DNA of 64,000 bases from Paenarthrobacter aurescens (GCF_025421775.1 NZ_JAOEFX010000004.1:124001-188000), one strand, 5' to 3'. Positions 8,554 to 17,911 are shown, counted from the first letter of the stretch. Notes: generated by a model from the sequence alone, not told the origin. Numbers and translations are program-made.

Positions 8554-9441
8554 CTAGCCCCCAGGGGCGCAGGCGGCCGTGACGAAGTCGTAAATGCGGC
8601 CGCGTAGCTCAGGTGAGGCGGCGATCTTCAGCAAGCCCTGCCGTTCCCCCACCTTGATCCTCAGTGGCAGGAGTGTCCCAACCTTGTCCTCGGCCACCGC
8701 GTGGGGATCGCAACGTGCGGGGCGGATGGTCAGCTGGAGTTCCTGTTTGACCGTGCCCAACGTGAAATTTACGGGCCAGGGAGCTGTGGAGGACTGCGCC
8801 AACAAGGTGGTCTCATCGATCGATTCGATCGTCAGGCTTTGCCGGCCATTTCCCGGTGTGGCGGGCGTGATGACAAGGCGTACGACGGCGGTGCGGCCGT
8901 CCGCGGCCACCTCCAGTCCCGGGTCCAACGCCAGTGTGGCGACGGCGGCTGCTTCTGCTGCGAGGCACAGCTCGCCGGCGTTTCTGGTCAGGACGCCGAA
9001 CGGATCGGAAGCGTCGGTGTTTTCTTCTGCGGGGTCTTTGCCAGGTGCAGAGTAAGTGAGCTTTGCCTCGATATTGGCGAAAGCATCATGGGGCGTTCCA
9101 CAGGCAGCCGCCGGCAAATCCGCGGGGATGCTCTTGGGCTGGCGGGGCGGCAACTCCAGTCCGCCCTCCGATGGCTGCCATGAAATACCTTCCGCGAAAA
9201 GCGATGAGTCCAACCGCGCCCCGGTCACCGTCAAGGGTGTGTCCGTGGTGTTGGTGAGCTGTATCAGGATTGCCTTTTTGCCGTATTGGTCCCGGGATTG
9301 GTTGACCTCAACGGTGATGGGGGAAGCACTGACGCTGGTGGCCTGCGAGCCGGGATCGCCGGAGTCGCAGGCGGCCAAAAGGGCTACAGCCACAGCGACG
9401 GCCATACCCACTGCAAAAGAACGCCACCCTCGGCACACCAT
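8554..9441 (-). CDS. Putative lipoprotein, function unknown
   Basis: 295 aa. An N-terminal hydrophobic segment ends in the lipobox LLAAC (cysteine at about residue 25), predicting lipid anchoring on the outer face of the membrane. The rest is mostly beta-strand-like with several cysteines (AACGTPHD, GELCLA, ARCDPH, AACAPGG) that could form disulfides outside the cell. No catalytic motif was recognised. Confidence 0.75.
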   Translation of the reverse strand: MVCRGWRSFAVGMAVAVAVALLAACDSGDPGSQATSVSASPITVEVNQSRDQYGKKAILIQLTNTTDTPLTVTGARLDSSLFAEGISWQPSEGGLELPPRQPKSIPADLPAAACGTPHDAFANIEAKLTYSAPGKDPAEENTDASDPFGVLTRNAGELCLAAEAAAVATLALDPGLEVAADGRTAVVRLVITPATPGNGRQSLTIESIDETTLLAQSSTAPWPVNFTLGTVKQELQLTIRPARCDPHAVAEDKVGTLLPLRIKVGERQGLLKIAASPELRGRIYDFVTAACAPGG

Positions 9442-9566
9442 GCGATCAGTGTAGGGGCGCTGGTCAATATCAGGCGGTTAGGTATTGATTCCTTGGGCAC
9501 GGGTACGATGTCGCTCACGCACACCTATCAACTCCTCCGGGAAGTTGACCATGAAAGGCGACACCG

Positions 9567-9860
9567 ATGTCATTCCAGGCTTACCTCGACGCCATTGAAG
9601 ACAAGACCGGCCTCACTCCGAGGGAGTTGGTCGACATTGCCGAAACCAAGGGCTTCAATGACCCCTCGGTGAAGGCCGGGACCATCCTTGAATGGCTCAA
9701 AGCGGACTATGACCTTGGCCGGGGGCACGGAATGGCTTTGGTGCACGTCATCAAGAACGGACCCAAGATCGACAGTAAGCACGTCGGTTCGGACGGAACA
9801 CACCGGGACGAGTCGGACACATTGTGGCTTGATGGCAAGGCCAGCAAGCCACAGCAGTGA
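9567..9860 (+). CDS. DUF4287 domain protein
   Basis: 97 aa. The start MSFQAYLDAIEDKTGLTPRE and the segment LKADYDLGRGHGMALVHVIK match the small DUF4287 family, often found in actinobacteria alone or joined to a DUF5655 part. A GAAAGG ribosome site precedes the ATG. Function unknown; neighbouring SRPBCC gene is on the same strand 84 bp later. Confidence 0.85.
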   Translation: MSFQAYLDAIEDKTGLTPRELVDIAETKGFNDPSVKAGTILEWLKADYDLGRGHGMALVHVIKNGPKIDSKHVGSDGTHRDESDTLWLDGKASKPQQ

Positions 9861-9944
9861 TGGACGACGGGCTATGGCAAGCAAACAATAAGCATGCTTA
9901 GCTTAAGGTTATCGCCACGGCCATCCGTTTCAGAAGGGCTCCAC

Positions 9945-10394
9945 ATGTCCACAGTGACCCAGGTATTCGACGCTCCCGCGGCCCACGTTTGGAAAGTGAT
10001 CGCTGACGGGTGGCTGTACTCCGGCTGGGTGGTGGGTGCCTCGAGGATCCGCGCCGTAGACGACCACTGGCCACAGGTGGGTTCCAAACTGCATCATTCG
10101 GTGGGTTCCTGGCCTTTTCTGATCGATGACAGCAGCCGGGTCACTGCTGTGGAACCTGGTCGAACGCTGGAACTCCTCGCCAAAGGGTGGCCCCTGGGCG
10201 AAGCCAAGGTCCTGATCACCGTGGAAGACCTCGGCGGTTCCCAGTGCCGGGTCTCCATCGCCGAGGATGCGGTCAAGGGCCCAGGCAAATTGGTGCCCAA
10301 GGCTTTGCGGGATCCCCTGATCGGCGTCCGAAACCGCGAGACGCTGAAGCGCTTGGAACTCATGGCCCAAGGTGGAGCGGGCAGGCAGAACTAA
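9945..10394 (+). CDS. SRPBCC family (START-like) protein
   Basis: 149 aa from ATG 9945, preceded by AGAAGGG at a normal distance. The N-terminus STVTQVFDAPAAHVWKVIAD and the closing helix (VRNRETLKRLELMA) mark the helix-grip fold used to bind hydrophobic ligands. No catalytic residues can be assigned. It converges on the dehydrogenase gene with a 3-bp gap. Confidence 0.83.
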   Translation: MSTVTQVFDAPAAHVWKVIADGWLYSGWVVGASRIRAVDDHWPQVGSKLHHSVGSWPFLIDDSSRVTAVEPGRTLELLAKGWPLGEAKVLITVEDLGGSQCRVSIAEDAVKGPGKLVPKALRDPLIGVRNRETLKRLELMAQGGAGRQN

Positions 10395-10397
10395 GCG

Positions 10398-11387
10398 TCA
10401 TGCCCGGACGAGCGGGTTGACGGGGTGGAGCGGCAGGCGGCCTTCGGCGATGGCGATCGCGTTGAGGGCACTGAGCCTGGCCATTTCAGCGCGGACTGGT
10501 ACGGTGGCGCTGCCCACGTGGGGAAGCAGGACCGTATTGGGCAGTTCGGCCAGGCCTGGCGCGAGTTGCGGCTCCTCCTCGAAGACGTCCAAACCGGCGC
10601 CCCCGATCACTCCGTTGCGCAGGGCTTCAACCAACGCCGCCTCATCCACAACCGGCCCGCGGGCGGTGTTGATGAGGATGCCGCCGGGCTTCATCCGTTG
10701 CAAGACGGAAGAATCCACCAGATGCCGGGTCTGTTCGTTGAGCGGAACATGGAGGGACAGGAAATCGCTTCGCTCCACCAGCCCATTCCACGGCACTTGC
10801 TGCACCTTGCCCGCGAATTCGCCGAGTTCTTCATCGGAGACAGGCCGGTCGCCGGGTGGCCGCGGCGAGAAGAGCACTTCCATGCCGAAGCCCAACGCGC
10901 GGCGTGCCACAGCCCGGGCAATCCTGCCGAAACCAGCGAGCCCGAGGACCGCGCCGGAAACGTCGCGGCCCAGCATGAACTCCGGCTCCCACCCGTGGAA
11001 CTTTCCTTCGCGGACTACCCGGTCCGCTTCCACCACGCGTCGGGCGGTGCCGAGGATGAGCAGCATGGCAATGTCCGCCGTCGCATCCGTCAGGACGCCG
11101 GGCGTATTGCCCACCACGATGCCGTGCCGGGTGGCGGCGTCGACGTCGATGTTGTTATAGCCCACGGCGTAGTTGGACACACCCCTCACGCGGGCGCCCG
11201 CCAGCAGGGGTTCATCGATGACGTCGCGCAACTGGGTGAGCACCACGTCGTAGTCCCCGGAAGCGCACAAGGCGGAGAGCGTCGCGTAATCCGGCGGCTC
11301 GGGCAGGACGGTGACCTGACCGGCGTCGGACAGCAGGTGCAGGCCAGGTTCCGGGATAGCCGTGGTGACCAGGAAATGATGACCCAT
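10398..11387 (-). CDS. D-2-hydroxyacid dehydrogenase (glyoxylate/hydroxypyruvate reductase-like)
   Basis: 329 aa. The NAD(P)-binding domain shows LGLAGFGRIARAVARRALGF, with catalytic arginine in NTARGPVVDE, glutamate in the DVFEEEPQ segment and histidine in LLPHVGSAT, the standard triad of the family. It is the last gene of the operon that starts at 15103, lying 2 bp after the lyase gene. In this context it could reduce a 2-oxoacid released by the lyase, or oxidise the incoming D-hydroxyacid; direction is not decidable from sequence. Confidence 0.88.
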   Translation of the reverse strand: MGHHFLVTTAIPEPGLHLLSDAGQVTVLPEPPDYATLSALCASGDYDVVLTQLRDVIDEPLLAGARVRGVSNYAVGYNNIDVDAATRHGIVVGNTPGVLTDATADIAMLLILGTARRVVEADRVVREGKFHGWEPEFMLGRDVSGAVLGLAGFGRIARAVARRALGFGMEVLFSPRPPGDRPVSDEELGEFAGKVQQVPWNGLVERSDFLSLHVPLNEQTRHLVDSSVLQRMKPGGILINTARGPVVDEAALVEALRNGVIGGAGLDVFEEEPQLAPGLAELPNTVLLPHVGSATVPVRAEMARLSALNAIAIAEGRLPLHPVNPLVRA

Positions 11388-11389
11388 GC

Positions 11390-12370
11390 TTAGTTGTCCC
11401 CAGCGGAGGCCGGCTGAACGGCGGAAGGCATGACCCAGTCGAAGGCTTCGGCCCTGGAACGGGCTCCTTGGGCTGCCTTGGAACGGTTCGGCTCACCCAG
11501 TTCGGCCAGCAATTTCTCAGACAACACCACAAGCTCCCCGAAGACGTCCGTAGTGAGCCATGCGGGACGGGTTGCAAAGAGGATGTCCTCGCTGGAGGTG
11601 TTGCCGCTGGCTCCTGGTGCGAACGGGCAGCCGCCCAGTCCACCGAGGGCGCCGTCCACCATGGCCGCACCGGCCTGGATGGCGGCAAGGGTGTTCGCAA
11701 CGCCCAAGCCCCAGGTGTCGTGGCCGTGGTAAACGATCCGACGCGCAGGGGACTCGTCCCGCACGCGGGTGATCAGCCGGGCCACCTGCGCGGGAACGGC
11801 TTGCCCCAGGGTGTCGCAGATGACGATGTCCGTGGTGCCCTCGGCCCGGGGATCGTTGGCGATGGAGAGGATCCGCTCCTCCGGAACGTACCCCTCAAAC
11901 GGGCAGGTGAAGGACGTCGCGATGCACAGCTGGATCTGGCCATCCACCGCACGTGCGTACTCCACGGCCTCGGGCAAAGCGGCCAGGCTCTCATCAGTGG
12001 TCCGCCCGATGTTCGCCTTGTTGTGCGAATCCGAGGCTGACAAGCAGTACTGGAAGTTCCGCGCTCCGGCAGCGGATGCCTTGGCAACGTGGCCAGGAGT
12101 GGCTACCCAGATCCAGCACTTTTCCAGTTCCTCCGGGGTGAGTGCTTGGACAACTTCCAGCGTGTTCGCCATGGTGGGGACCAGGTCGGCGCGTGCCATG
12201 GACCCGAGCTCGATGGCGGGCACGCCCAGCCGCAGCAGTTCGCGGACAATTTCGATCTTCTGTTCGGTGGGCAGGAGTTTGCCGGTGAGCTGGAGTCCGT
12301 CACGCAGGGTGACGTCCCTCAGGATGGTGTCGCCAAGGATCGTGGCCAAGGGGCTTTCAAAGCGATTCAT
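11390..12370 (-). CDS. Hydroxymethylglutaryl-CoA lyase-like enzyme
   Basis: 326 aa. The HMGL TIM barrel is recognised from ILRDVTLRDGLQ (metal-binding aspartate), the YHGHDTWGLGVANTLAA segment with metal-binding histidines and the active-site loop GGLGGCPFAPGASGN with its cysteine. These lyases cleave 3-hydroxy-3-methylglutaryl-CoA to acetyl-CoA and acetoacetate; paralogues cleave other 3-hydroxyacyl-CoA dicarboxylates. The start codon overlaps the CoA-transferase stop (ATGA), so the two are coupled. The pairing suggests that the transferase makes the CoA ester that this enzyme splits. Confidence 0.88.
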   Translation of the reverse strand: MNRFESPLATILGDTILRDVTLRDGLQLTGKLLPTEQKIEIVRELLRLGVPAIELGSMARADLVPTMANTLEVVQALTPEELEKCWIWVATPGHVAKASAAGARNFQYCLSASDSHNKANIGRTTDESLAALPEAVEYARAVDGQIQLCIATSFTCPFEGYVPEERILSIANDPRAEGTTDIVICDTLGQAVPAQVARLITRVRDESPARRIVYHGHDTWGLGVANTLAAIQAGAAMVDGALGGLGGCPFAPGASGNTSSEDILFATRPAWLTTDVFGELVVLSEKLLAELGEPNRSKAAQGARSRAEAFDWVMPSAVQPASAGDN

Positions 12371-13617
12371 GGTCGGAGTGCCTCCTCGCGGCCGGAAGCC
12401 GCATTGATCTGTGCGGCATCCATGTTCAGGAGCCCACCAAGGATTTCTTGCGTGTTTTCGCCCAGGTCCGGGCCGAGGTTCCGGATGGGCAAGGACTGGT
12501 CTCCGATCACAGGAACAATGCCGGGGAAGCCCACTCCAGGCAGGATTTCCTCGCCCGTGGAAACGTCGAACTTCTGGATCATGTTGCGGGCGGCGTACTG
12601 GCTGTCCGTACTGATGTCCGCCGCAGTGTAGATGGGTCCTGCGGGAACACCAGCGGCTTCGAGGGCCGCGAGGGCCTCAGCACCTGAAAGCGTCGCTGCC
12701 CATTCGCCGATGGCCTGGTCCAGCTCCTCACGTTGGGCCCAGCGCCCGGCATTTGTTTGCAGTGAAGGGTCTTCGGCGAGGTCAGGGCGCCCGATGGTCT
12801 GCATGTACCGCTGATAAATGGAGTCACCGTTGCCTGCCACCACGATGCTCGCGCCGTCCTTGCAGACGTAGGCGTTGGAAGGAGCGATGCCCTCCATCCG
12901 GCCACCTACGCGCTGCCGGTCCACGCCGTAGGCCTGGTAGTCCGGGATTAGCGATTCCATCATGGAGAACATGGCCTCATTCAGCGCGACGTCGATGATG
13001 CGCTCGGTGAGGGGAACAGCGCCAGCCGAGTCCCGGCGTCGTGCTTCACGTTGGTACAGGCTCATCATGGAGCCGAAGGCGGCGTACAGGCCCGCGATCG
13101 AGTCCCCGATGGAGACGCCAACCCGGACGGGTGCGCGGTCCGGGTCTCCCACCAGGTTGCGGAACCCGCCGTACGCTTCGGCGACGGCGGCAAAACCGGG
13201 CCGCTCGGATAACGGGCCGGTCTGCCCGAAGGCGGAGATGCGGGTAACGATGAGGTCAGGGTTGGCCTGGTTGAGGACCTCGGGGCCGAGGCCCCATTTC
13301 TCCAGGGTGCCGGGGCGAAAGTTCTCCAGCAGGATGTCGCATTTGGCCACGAGCTCCAGGACGGCCTGCTTTCCCGCGTCGGTGCGGAGGTCCAGGACAA
13401 CGGACTTCTTGTTGCGGTTCAGCGTCCGGTACAGCATGGACGTGTTGCCCTTGTGCAGGCGCCAGTTGCGCAGCTCGTCACCCGTGCCGGGCCGCTCCAC
13501 CTTGATGACCTCGGCTCCGAAGTCGGCCAGCAGCCTGCCGGCCGTGGGCGCAGCGATGTAGTTGCCGAGTTCCAGGACCCGGACGCCGTCCAGAGGGGCG
13601 ATTGTTTGGTGTGTCAT
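12367..13617 (-). CDS. CaiB/BaiF family (class III) CoA-transferase
   Basis: 416 aa, the usual length. The start LDGVRVLELGNYIAAPTAGR and the segment FGAEVIKVERPGTGDELRNW are classic for family III CoA-transferases; the predicted catalytic aspartate lies in the GDSIAGLYAAFG region. It would activate a carboxylic acid by moving CoA from a donor such as succinyl-CoA or acetyl-CoA. It sits between the permease and the lyase, with the lyase overlapping its stop. Confidence 0.92.
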   Translation of the reverse strand: MTHQTIAPLDGVRVLELGNYIAAPTAGRLLADFGAEVIKVERPGTGDELRNWRLHKGNTSMLYRTLNRNKKSVVLDLRTDAGKQAVLELVAKCDILLENFRPGTLEKWGLGPEVLNQANPDLIVTRISAFGQTGPLSERPGFAAVAEAYGGFRNLVGDPDRAPVRVGVSIGDSIAGLYAAFGSMMSLYQREARRRDSAGAVPLTERIIDVALNEAMFSMMESLIPDYQAYGVDRQRVGGRMEGIAPSNAYVCKDGASIVVAGNGDSIYQRYMQTIGRPDLAEDPSLQTNAGRWAQREELDQAIGEWAATLSGAEALAALEAAGVPAGPIYTAADISTDSQYAARNMIQKFDVSTGEEILPGVGFPGIVPVIGDQSLPIRNLGPDLGENTQEILGGLLNMDAAQINAASGREEALRP

Positions 13618-13660
13618 GGTCTTCTTTCGTGCGTGGTGGGGAGTCGGTTGGCAGGGCCGG

Positions 13661-15103
13661 TCAGAACAGCAGGCTCATAGGCAGGATCAGCAGGATCGCC
13701 ACCACGGAGGCTACGGACACTCCCACCGTGACCGATTTGAGTGCCCCCCTCACACTCTGGCCCAAAAGTGACTGCAGGAGCCAGAACGTGTTGCTGGTGA
13801 CGTGAACCATGAAGAGCGAGCCTGCGCCGGCAGCGAGTGCCAGCAGGACCGGATCGAGGCCGATGGCCGGCGCGATGGGTGCCAGCAGGCCGGCTGCCGT
13901 AATGGCGGACAACGTCACGGACCCGACGGCGATGTGCAGCACAGCGGCGATGGCCCAGACCACCAGCAGCGGGGCTACGGTGCTCGCGGAGAAGAAGCCG
14001 CCAAGGATGTCGCCCAAGCCTGCGGCTGCAACTGTTGCTGCCAGCGATCCGCCGACGCCGGTAAGGATCAGGATTTGCCCACTTTCCTTGAAGCCGACCG
14101 CGATGGCCTCTTCGACCTTCTTCTGGCCGATGGCCGCGCGGGTCACCAGGCAGGTTCCGATGAGGCCGATGAGCAGGGCAATCACGGGCTCGCCGAGAAG
14201 CTGCAGCCAGGGAAGTTGAATCTCGAAGATCTCCAGGATGGCCCCTGCACCGATGAGGAGCAAGGACGTCAGCAGCGGGGCAAAGAGCAGGATGAGCGGG
14301 GCTTCTTTGCGTTCGCGTTCGACGACGGCGACACTTCCGCCGGCTGGTTGGGCGCCGGATGCTGCAGCACCTTGCTCTTCCATTGCCGCGGGCGCCACGG
14401 GTGCTTGGCCGCTGGCAGGGTATTCCTCACCCTCGAGGTCTTCCTCTGCCACGAACGTGTGGTCCTCATCCTTGGCCTCATTCCAGAATCCGCGACGGAA
14501 CAGGAACGTCATGATGGCGATGGAGATGATGATCGTGGGGATGACCAGCAGGAGCCCGAAGAGCAGCATCTTGCCGAGCGGCACATTCAGGAGGCCCGCC
14601 AATGCGAGTGAGGCGACGCCAGGAACCGTGAACACGATGCCGCATTCAAGGGCGATTGCCATTGCAGTGGCCATGCGGGCCGTGCCGAGCTTGCCGATCT
14701 TCGGCGCCAGCTTCCGGGCCAAAGGGGCCGAGATGACCAACAGGACGTCCAGGAAGATCGACTGCAGCACGGTGCCGATGGCGAGACCCATCGTGTAGGG
14801 AAGGCGCTTGGGACCGAAGGTCTTGAGCAGGTGCTCCACGAGTCTGCGGATGGCGCCGCTCTGGTTCAGGATGGAGCCCATCAGGACGCCGAACGCGATG
14901 AGCAGACCGACGTCCACCATGATCTCGCCGAACCCGCCGGTGATGGTTTTGACGGTCTCTTCGACGCCAAGGCCAACGGCCAGGCCCAGGTAAACGGACG
15001 CGAGGATCAGGGAAATCACCGGGTTGACCCGGAAGCGGACGATCAACAGCACGGCGGCTAGAACCGCGACAGCTGTGTTGATCAGAACAGCAATGTCTGA
15101 CAT
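13661..15103 (-). CDS. GntP family permease
   Basis: 480 aa from ATG 15103; the in-frame ATG at 15187 lies inside the palindromic promoter region and is unlikely. About 12 membrane segments are seen, with the GntP-like stretch GLLIAFGVLMGSILNQSGA and an interhelical loop (about 225-275) that is acidic and Ala/Gly/Glu-rich. The family imports gluconate and related hydroxy acids with protons. As first gene of the operon it presumably imports the acid that the downstream CoA-transferase and lyase process. Confidence 0.87.
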   Translation of the reverse strand: MSDIAVLINTAVAVLAAVLLIVRFRVNPVISLILASVYLGLAVGLGVEETVKTITGGFGEIMVDVGLLIAFGVLMGSILNQSGAIRRLVEHLLKTFGPKRLPYTMGLAIGTVLQSIFLDVLLVISAPLARKLAPKIGKLGTARMATAMAIALECGIVFTVPGVASLALAGLLNVPLGKMLLFGLLLVIPTIIISIAIMTFLFRRGFWNEAKDEDHTFVAEEDLEGEEYPASGQAPVAPAAMEEQGAAASGAQPAGGSVAVVERERKEAPLILLFAPLLTSLLLIGAGAILEIFEIQLPWLQLLGEPVIALLIGLIGTCLVTRAAIGQKKVEEAIAVGFKESGQILILTGVGGSLAATVAAAGLGDILGGFFSASTVAPLLVVWAIAAVLHIAVGSVTLSAITAAGLLAPIAPAIGLDPVLLALAAGAGSLFMVHVTSNTFWLLQSLLGQSVRGALKSVTVGVSVASVVAILLILPMSLLF

Positions 15104-15185
15104 GGGGAAATCCGATCGTTGGGCCTTCCACTTTGAAGGCTGAATCTGTTGCGCGCAGCGTGAGCCGGGCCACATCTCTAATCCC

Positions 15186-15213
15186 ATATTATGAGTTGAA
15201 ACTCATAATGCAA
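15186..15213 (-). promoter_or_regulatory. Promoter with perfect palindromic operator, GntP operon
   Basis: The 22-bp palindrome at 15188-15209 has 10-bp arms ATTATGAGTT / AACTCATAAT around GA. Reading the minus strand, TTGCAT (15213-15208) and TAATAT (15191-15186) are spaced by 16 bp, a good -35/-10 pair, and the palindrome fills the space between them. A bound dimer would block RNA polymerase. The form suits IclR- or GntR-type repressors; none is adjacent. Confidence 0.8.
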
Positions 15214-15240
15214 GCATTTTCGGCAAATTAGACTGAACCG

Positions 15241-15753
15241 ATGGACTTCACTATCCGTCCCGCCGACCCTTCCGACGTGGCGGGCATCCTCGCCGCGGAT
15301 TTTGAAGCCGGGCGCACTTCATCCGCTGACGCTGGGCGATTCGCCGCGGGTATCAGTGCAGCGGTCGCTGACCCCGCCCGCCTCGTCGTGGTGGCTGAAG
15401 CTTCGCTGGAAGCGACAGCGGAAGGCGGGTCCGCCGTCGTGGGTTGGGCCAAGACGCACTATTGGGACTATGCGGACGGCGCAGCTCCGGCCGGTCACTA
15501 CCTGGGTGGCGTCACCGTAAGGCCGGATTTCCGACGAAGGGGGCTCGCGGTGGAGCTGACTGCCGTCCGGCTCGGCTGGATTTGGGGGCGGGCCGAGGAG
15601 GCCTGGTATGTGGTCAACGCCTGCAATGAGGCCTCATTGGCCCTGCATCGGAAGTGGGGATTCCGGGAGGTCGCGCGGGGCGCTGGCTTTCACACCGTAA
15701 CGTTCGACGGCGGTGAAGGGGTGCTGCTGTCAGCGGCGCGGCCGCTGGCCTGA
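15241..15753 (+). CDS. GNAT family N-acetyltransferase
   Basis: 170 aa. Acetyl-CoA binding motif A is VTVRPDFRRRGLAVELTAVR (about 92-111), followed by the NEASLALHRKWGF motif B. GNAT proteins move an acetyl group to an amine; the substrate is unknown. The ATG lies about 30 bp from the palindromic promoter of the divergent GntP operon, so the two could share control. Confidence 0.88.
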   Translation: MDFTIRPADPSDVAGILAADFEAGRTSSADAGRFAAGISAAVADPARLVVVAEASLEATAEGGSAVVGWAKTHYWDYADGAAPAGHYLGGVTVRPDFRRRGLAVELTAVRLGWIWGRAEEAWYVVNACNEASLALHRKWGFREVARGAGFHTVTFDGGEGVLLSAARPLA

Positions 15754-15817
15754 CGTCGGGAGGCGCCCCTGCAGCCTTAGCATGGGTCCAAGGATGCGCC
15801 GACTGGGGGAGTGTGTG

Positions 15818-16900
15818 ATGGGGCCGTTGGAATCGATCCATGCCAGCGAGAAACGGGACCGATCGGTGGGCTCGGGTTTGAGTGGCCGCTCGCGTCCGCC
15901 GCGCAAACGGTCTTCACGGCTGAAGAAGCTGGACCTGGCGATCCTGCTGGTGCTGGTTGTTCTTCTTGCCCTTTCCGCTACTCCGTGGCCTTCGGCGATG
16001 CTGATCCGAAGTGTTTTTGAGCGTGGGGCCCAGGCGACCATCGACGAAATGACGCCCTACATTCCCGATACGCCACTGAAAACCCAGGCGGGCGTGGTCT
16101 ACAAGCCCGGGTCCACCTTCGATGTTTTCAGCCCCGAAGGGACCACTGCCCCGCTTCCAACAGTGGTGTGGATTCACGGCGGCGCATGGATTTCCGGGGC
16201 GCAACGCGATGTGAATCCCTACCTGCAGATTCTTGCTGCCGAGGGATACACCACCATCGGTATGAGTTATCCGATCGCCCCCGAGGCCACGTATCCCACA
16301 GCCGTGCGGGACATTAATGAAGCCCTCGCTTACATTAAGGCCCATGCAGCAGAGCTGAACGTGGACAGCAGCCGCATCGTCCTGGCCGGCGACTCTGCCG
16401 GCGCGCAACTCGCAAGCCAGATGAGCACGCTCACCGTGAACCCCGAATACGCCAACCTGATGGGAATCCAGCCCGCTCTCCAGAAGTCGGATCTCGCGGC
16501 CACTATCCTGCATTGCGGTGTGTACGACCTGCGGGCCATGGCGGATCTCAACGGCATCGTCGCCTGGGGCTTCAAGACGTCCCTCTGGGCGTACACGGGC
16601 ACCAAGGACTGGTCCGCTACCTACGCCGGAGCCACCATGTCCACCATCGACTTCGTCACTGACGACTTACCGCCGACATTCATCAGCGGCGGCAACGGCG
16701 ACGGGCTCACCTGGCTCCAGTCCGTTCCGTACAGCAACCGCCTCAAGGACGCCGGCGTTCCTGTGACAGAGCTGTTCTGGCCTGCGAACCACGAGCCTGA
16801 GCTGCCGCATGAGTACCAGTTCCACCTGAACTTTGACGAGGCGCGCGAGGCACGTGACAGGACCTTCGACTTCCTGTCCAAGCACGCCGCGAGGCGCTGA
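15818..16900 (+). CDS. Membrane-anchored alpha/beta hydrolase (HSL/esterase type)
   Basis: 360 aa from ATG 15818, placed 6 nt after GGGGGAG; upstream in-frame ATGs (15782, 15794) lack such a site. A basic stretch precedes one hydrophobic segment (LDLAILLVLVVLLALSATPW), suggesting an N-in anchor. The oxyanion motif HGGAW starts near residue 120 and the nucleophile motif GDSAG near 191-195, as in hormone-sensitive-lipase-type esterases; the histidine is probably in the NHEPELPHEYQ stretch. Substrate unknown. Confidence 0.85.
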   Translation: MGPLESIHASEKRDRSVGSGLSGRSRPPRKRSSRLKKLDLAILLVLVVLLALSATPWPSAMLIRSVFERGAQATIDEMTPYIPDTPLKTQAGVVYKPGSTFDVFSPEGTTAPLPTVVWIHGGAWISGAQRDVNPYLQILAAEGYTTIGMSYPIAPEATYPTAVRDINEALAYIKAHAAELNVDSSRIVLAGDSAGAQLASQMSTLTVNPEYANLMGIQPALQKSDLAATILHCGVYDLRAMADLNGIVAWGFKTSLWAYTGTKDWSATYAGATMSTIDFVTDDLPPTFISGGNGDGLTWLQSVPYSNRLKDAGVPVTELFWPANHEPELPHEYQFHLNFDEAREARDRTFDFLSKHAARR

Positions 16901-16957
16901 TAGTCCGCTTGTCCGGAGAAGTTCAAAGTATCTCCATGATGGAACTATTATGTGAAT

Positions 16958-17911
16958 ATGACCTCCTCCCCTGAAGCCCCACCCGTCACACACAGGCCGG
17001 CGCTCTTCTGGGCCTCTGCCCTGTGTGTTGCCGCCTTGGTCCTGGTGCCCCTGTGGATGCTGCTCGGGAATCCCGCTGTCCTGCGCGGACACCCGTTGTT
17101 GCCCGCGCTGCTGGTGACGGCCGTCGTCGTCGGAGTTCTTTGGGCTGTCCTGCTGTGGCGCCGCCGCCGCACGTCCCCGAAGCGTTCGGTACTGCGGTCC
17201 GTTGGTGCCTGGGCTGGGCGCGTTGCCGTGTTGGCGCTGGTGGCCATGCTGTTGTGGCTGAACCCTTTCGCCTATCTTCCATCCAGCCCAGTGGCAGTTG
17301 GTTCGGCGTCCAGCGCTTCGGTGGCTGAAGAGTCGACGGCGATCGTCATGACGCCCGCGGGTGCACCCGCCAGCAGGGGGCTCGTCTTCTATCCCGGAGC
17401 CCGGGTCGAGGCGCGGGCTTACACGGACATCCTGCGGCCGGCGGTGGATGCCGGGTTCCTGGTGGTGATCCTCAAGACGCCCCTGAATCTCAGCTTGTTG
17501 GACGGAAACCAGGCACGTGGTGCCATGACCGCCCATCCGGAGGTCTCCTCGTGGGCGGTTGGCGGGCACTCGCTGGGTGGCGTCAGTGCAAGTTCGTTCG
17601 CCTTGGGTAACCCGGATGTCGATGGCCTGCTGCTGTACGCCTCCTACCCCTTGGATTCCATGCGTGACCGCGCAGGGCTGAAGGTCATGTCCATTTCGGG
17701 CTCGGAAGACGGCCTCAGCACGCCGGAAAAGATCGATGCCTCCCGCCAGCTGCTGCCCCTCGACACCACCTTCGTGGAGGTTCAGGGCGGAAACCACGCG
17801 TTCTTTGGCGACTATGGACCCCAGCCGGGCGACGGCGAACCCACTGTGGGGCGCGACGTTGCCCAAGAGCAGATTGCCGCCGCCACGGTGTCGTTCCTGA
17901 CGCAGATGTAG
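16958..17911 (+). CDS. Membrane alpha/beta hydrolase
   Basis: 317 aa from ATG 16958; GTG 16952 is an equally possible start. Three hydrophobic segments occur in the first 110 residues, then an extracytoplasmic hydrolase domain with nucleophile motif GGHSLGGVSAS and a late GGNHAFFGDYG segment supplying the histidine. This matches the Abhydrolase_5 / dienelactone-hydrolase-like group. It follows another membrane-anchored hydrolase by 57 bp, so the two may act together at the cell surface. Confidence 0.8.
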   Translation: MTSSPEAPPVTHRPALFWASALCVAALVLVPLWMLLGNPAVLRGHPLLPALLVTAVVVGVLWAVLLWRRRRTSPKRSVLRSVGAWAGRVAVLALVAMLLWLNPFAYLPSSPVAVGSASSASVAEESTAIVMTPAGAPASRGLVFYPGARVEARAYTDILRPAVDAGFLVVILKTPLNLSLLDGNQARGAMTAHPEVSSWAVGGHSLGGVSASSFALGNPDVDGLLLYASYPLDSMRDRAGLKVMSISGSEDGLSTPEKIDASRQLLPLDTTFVEVQGGNHAFFGDYGPQPGDGEPTVGRDVAQEQIAAATVSFLTQM

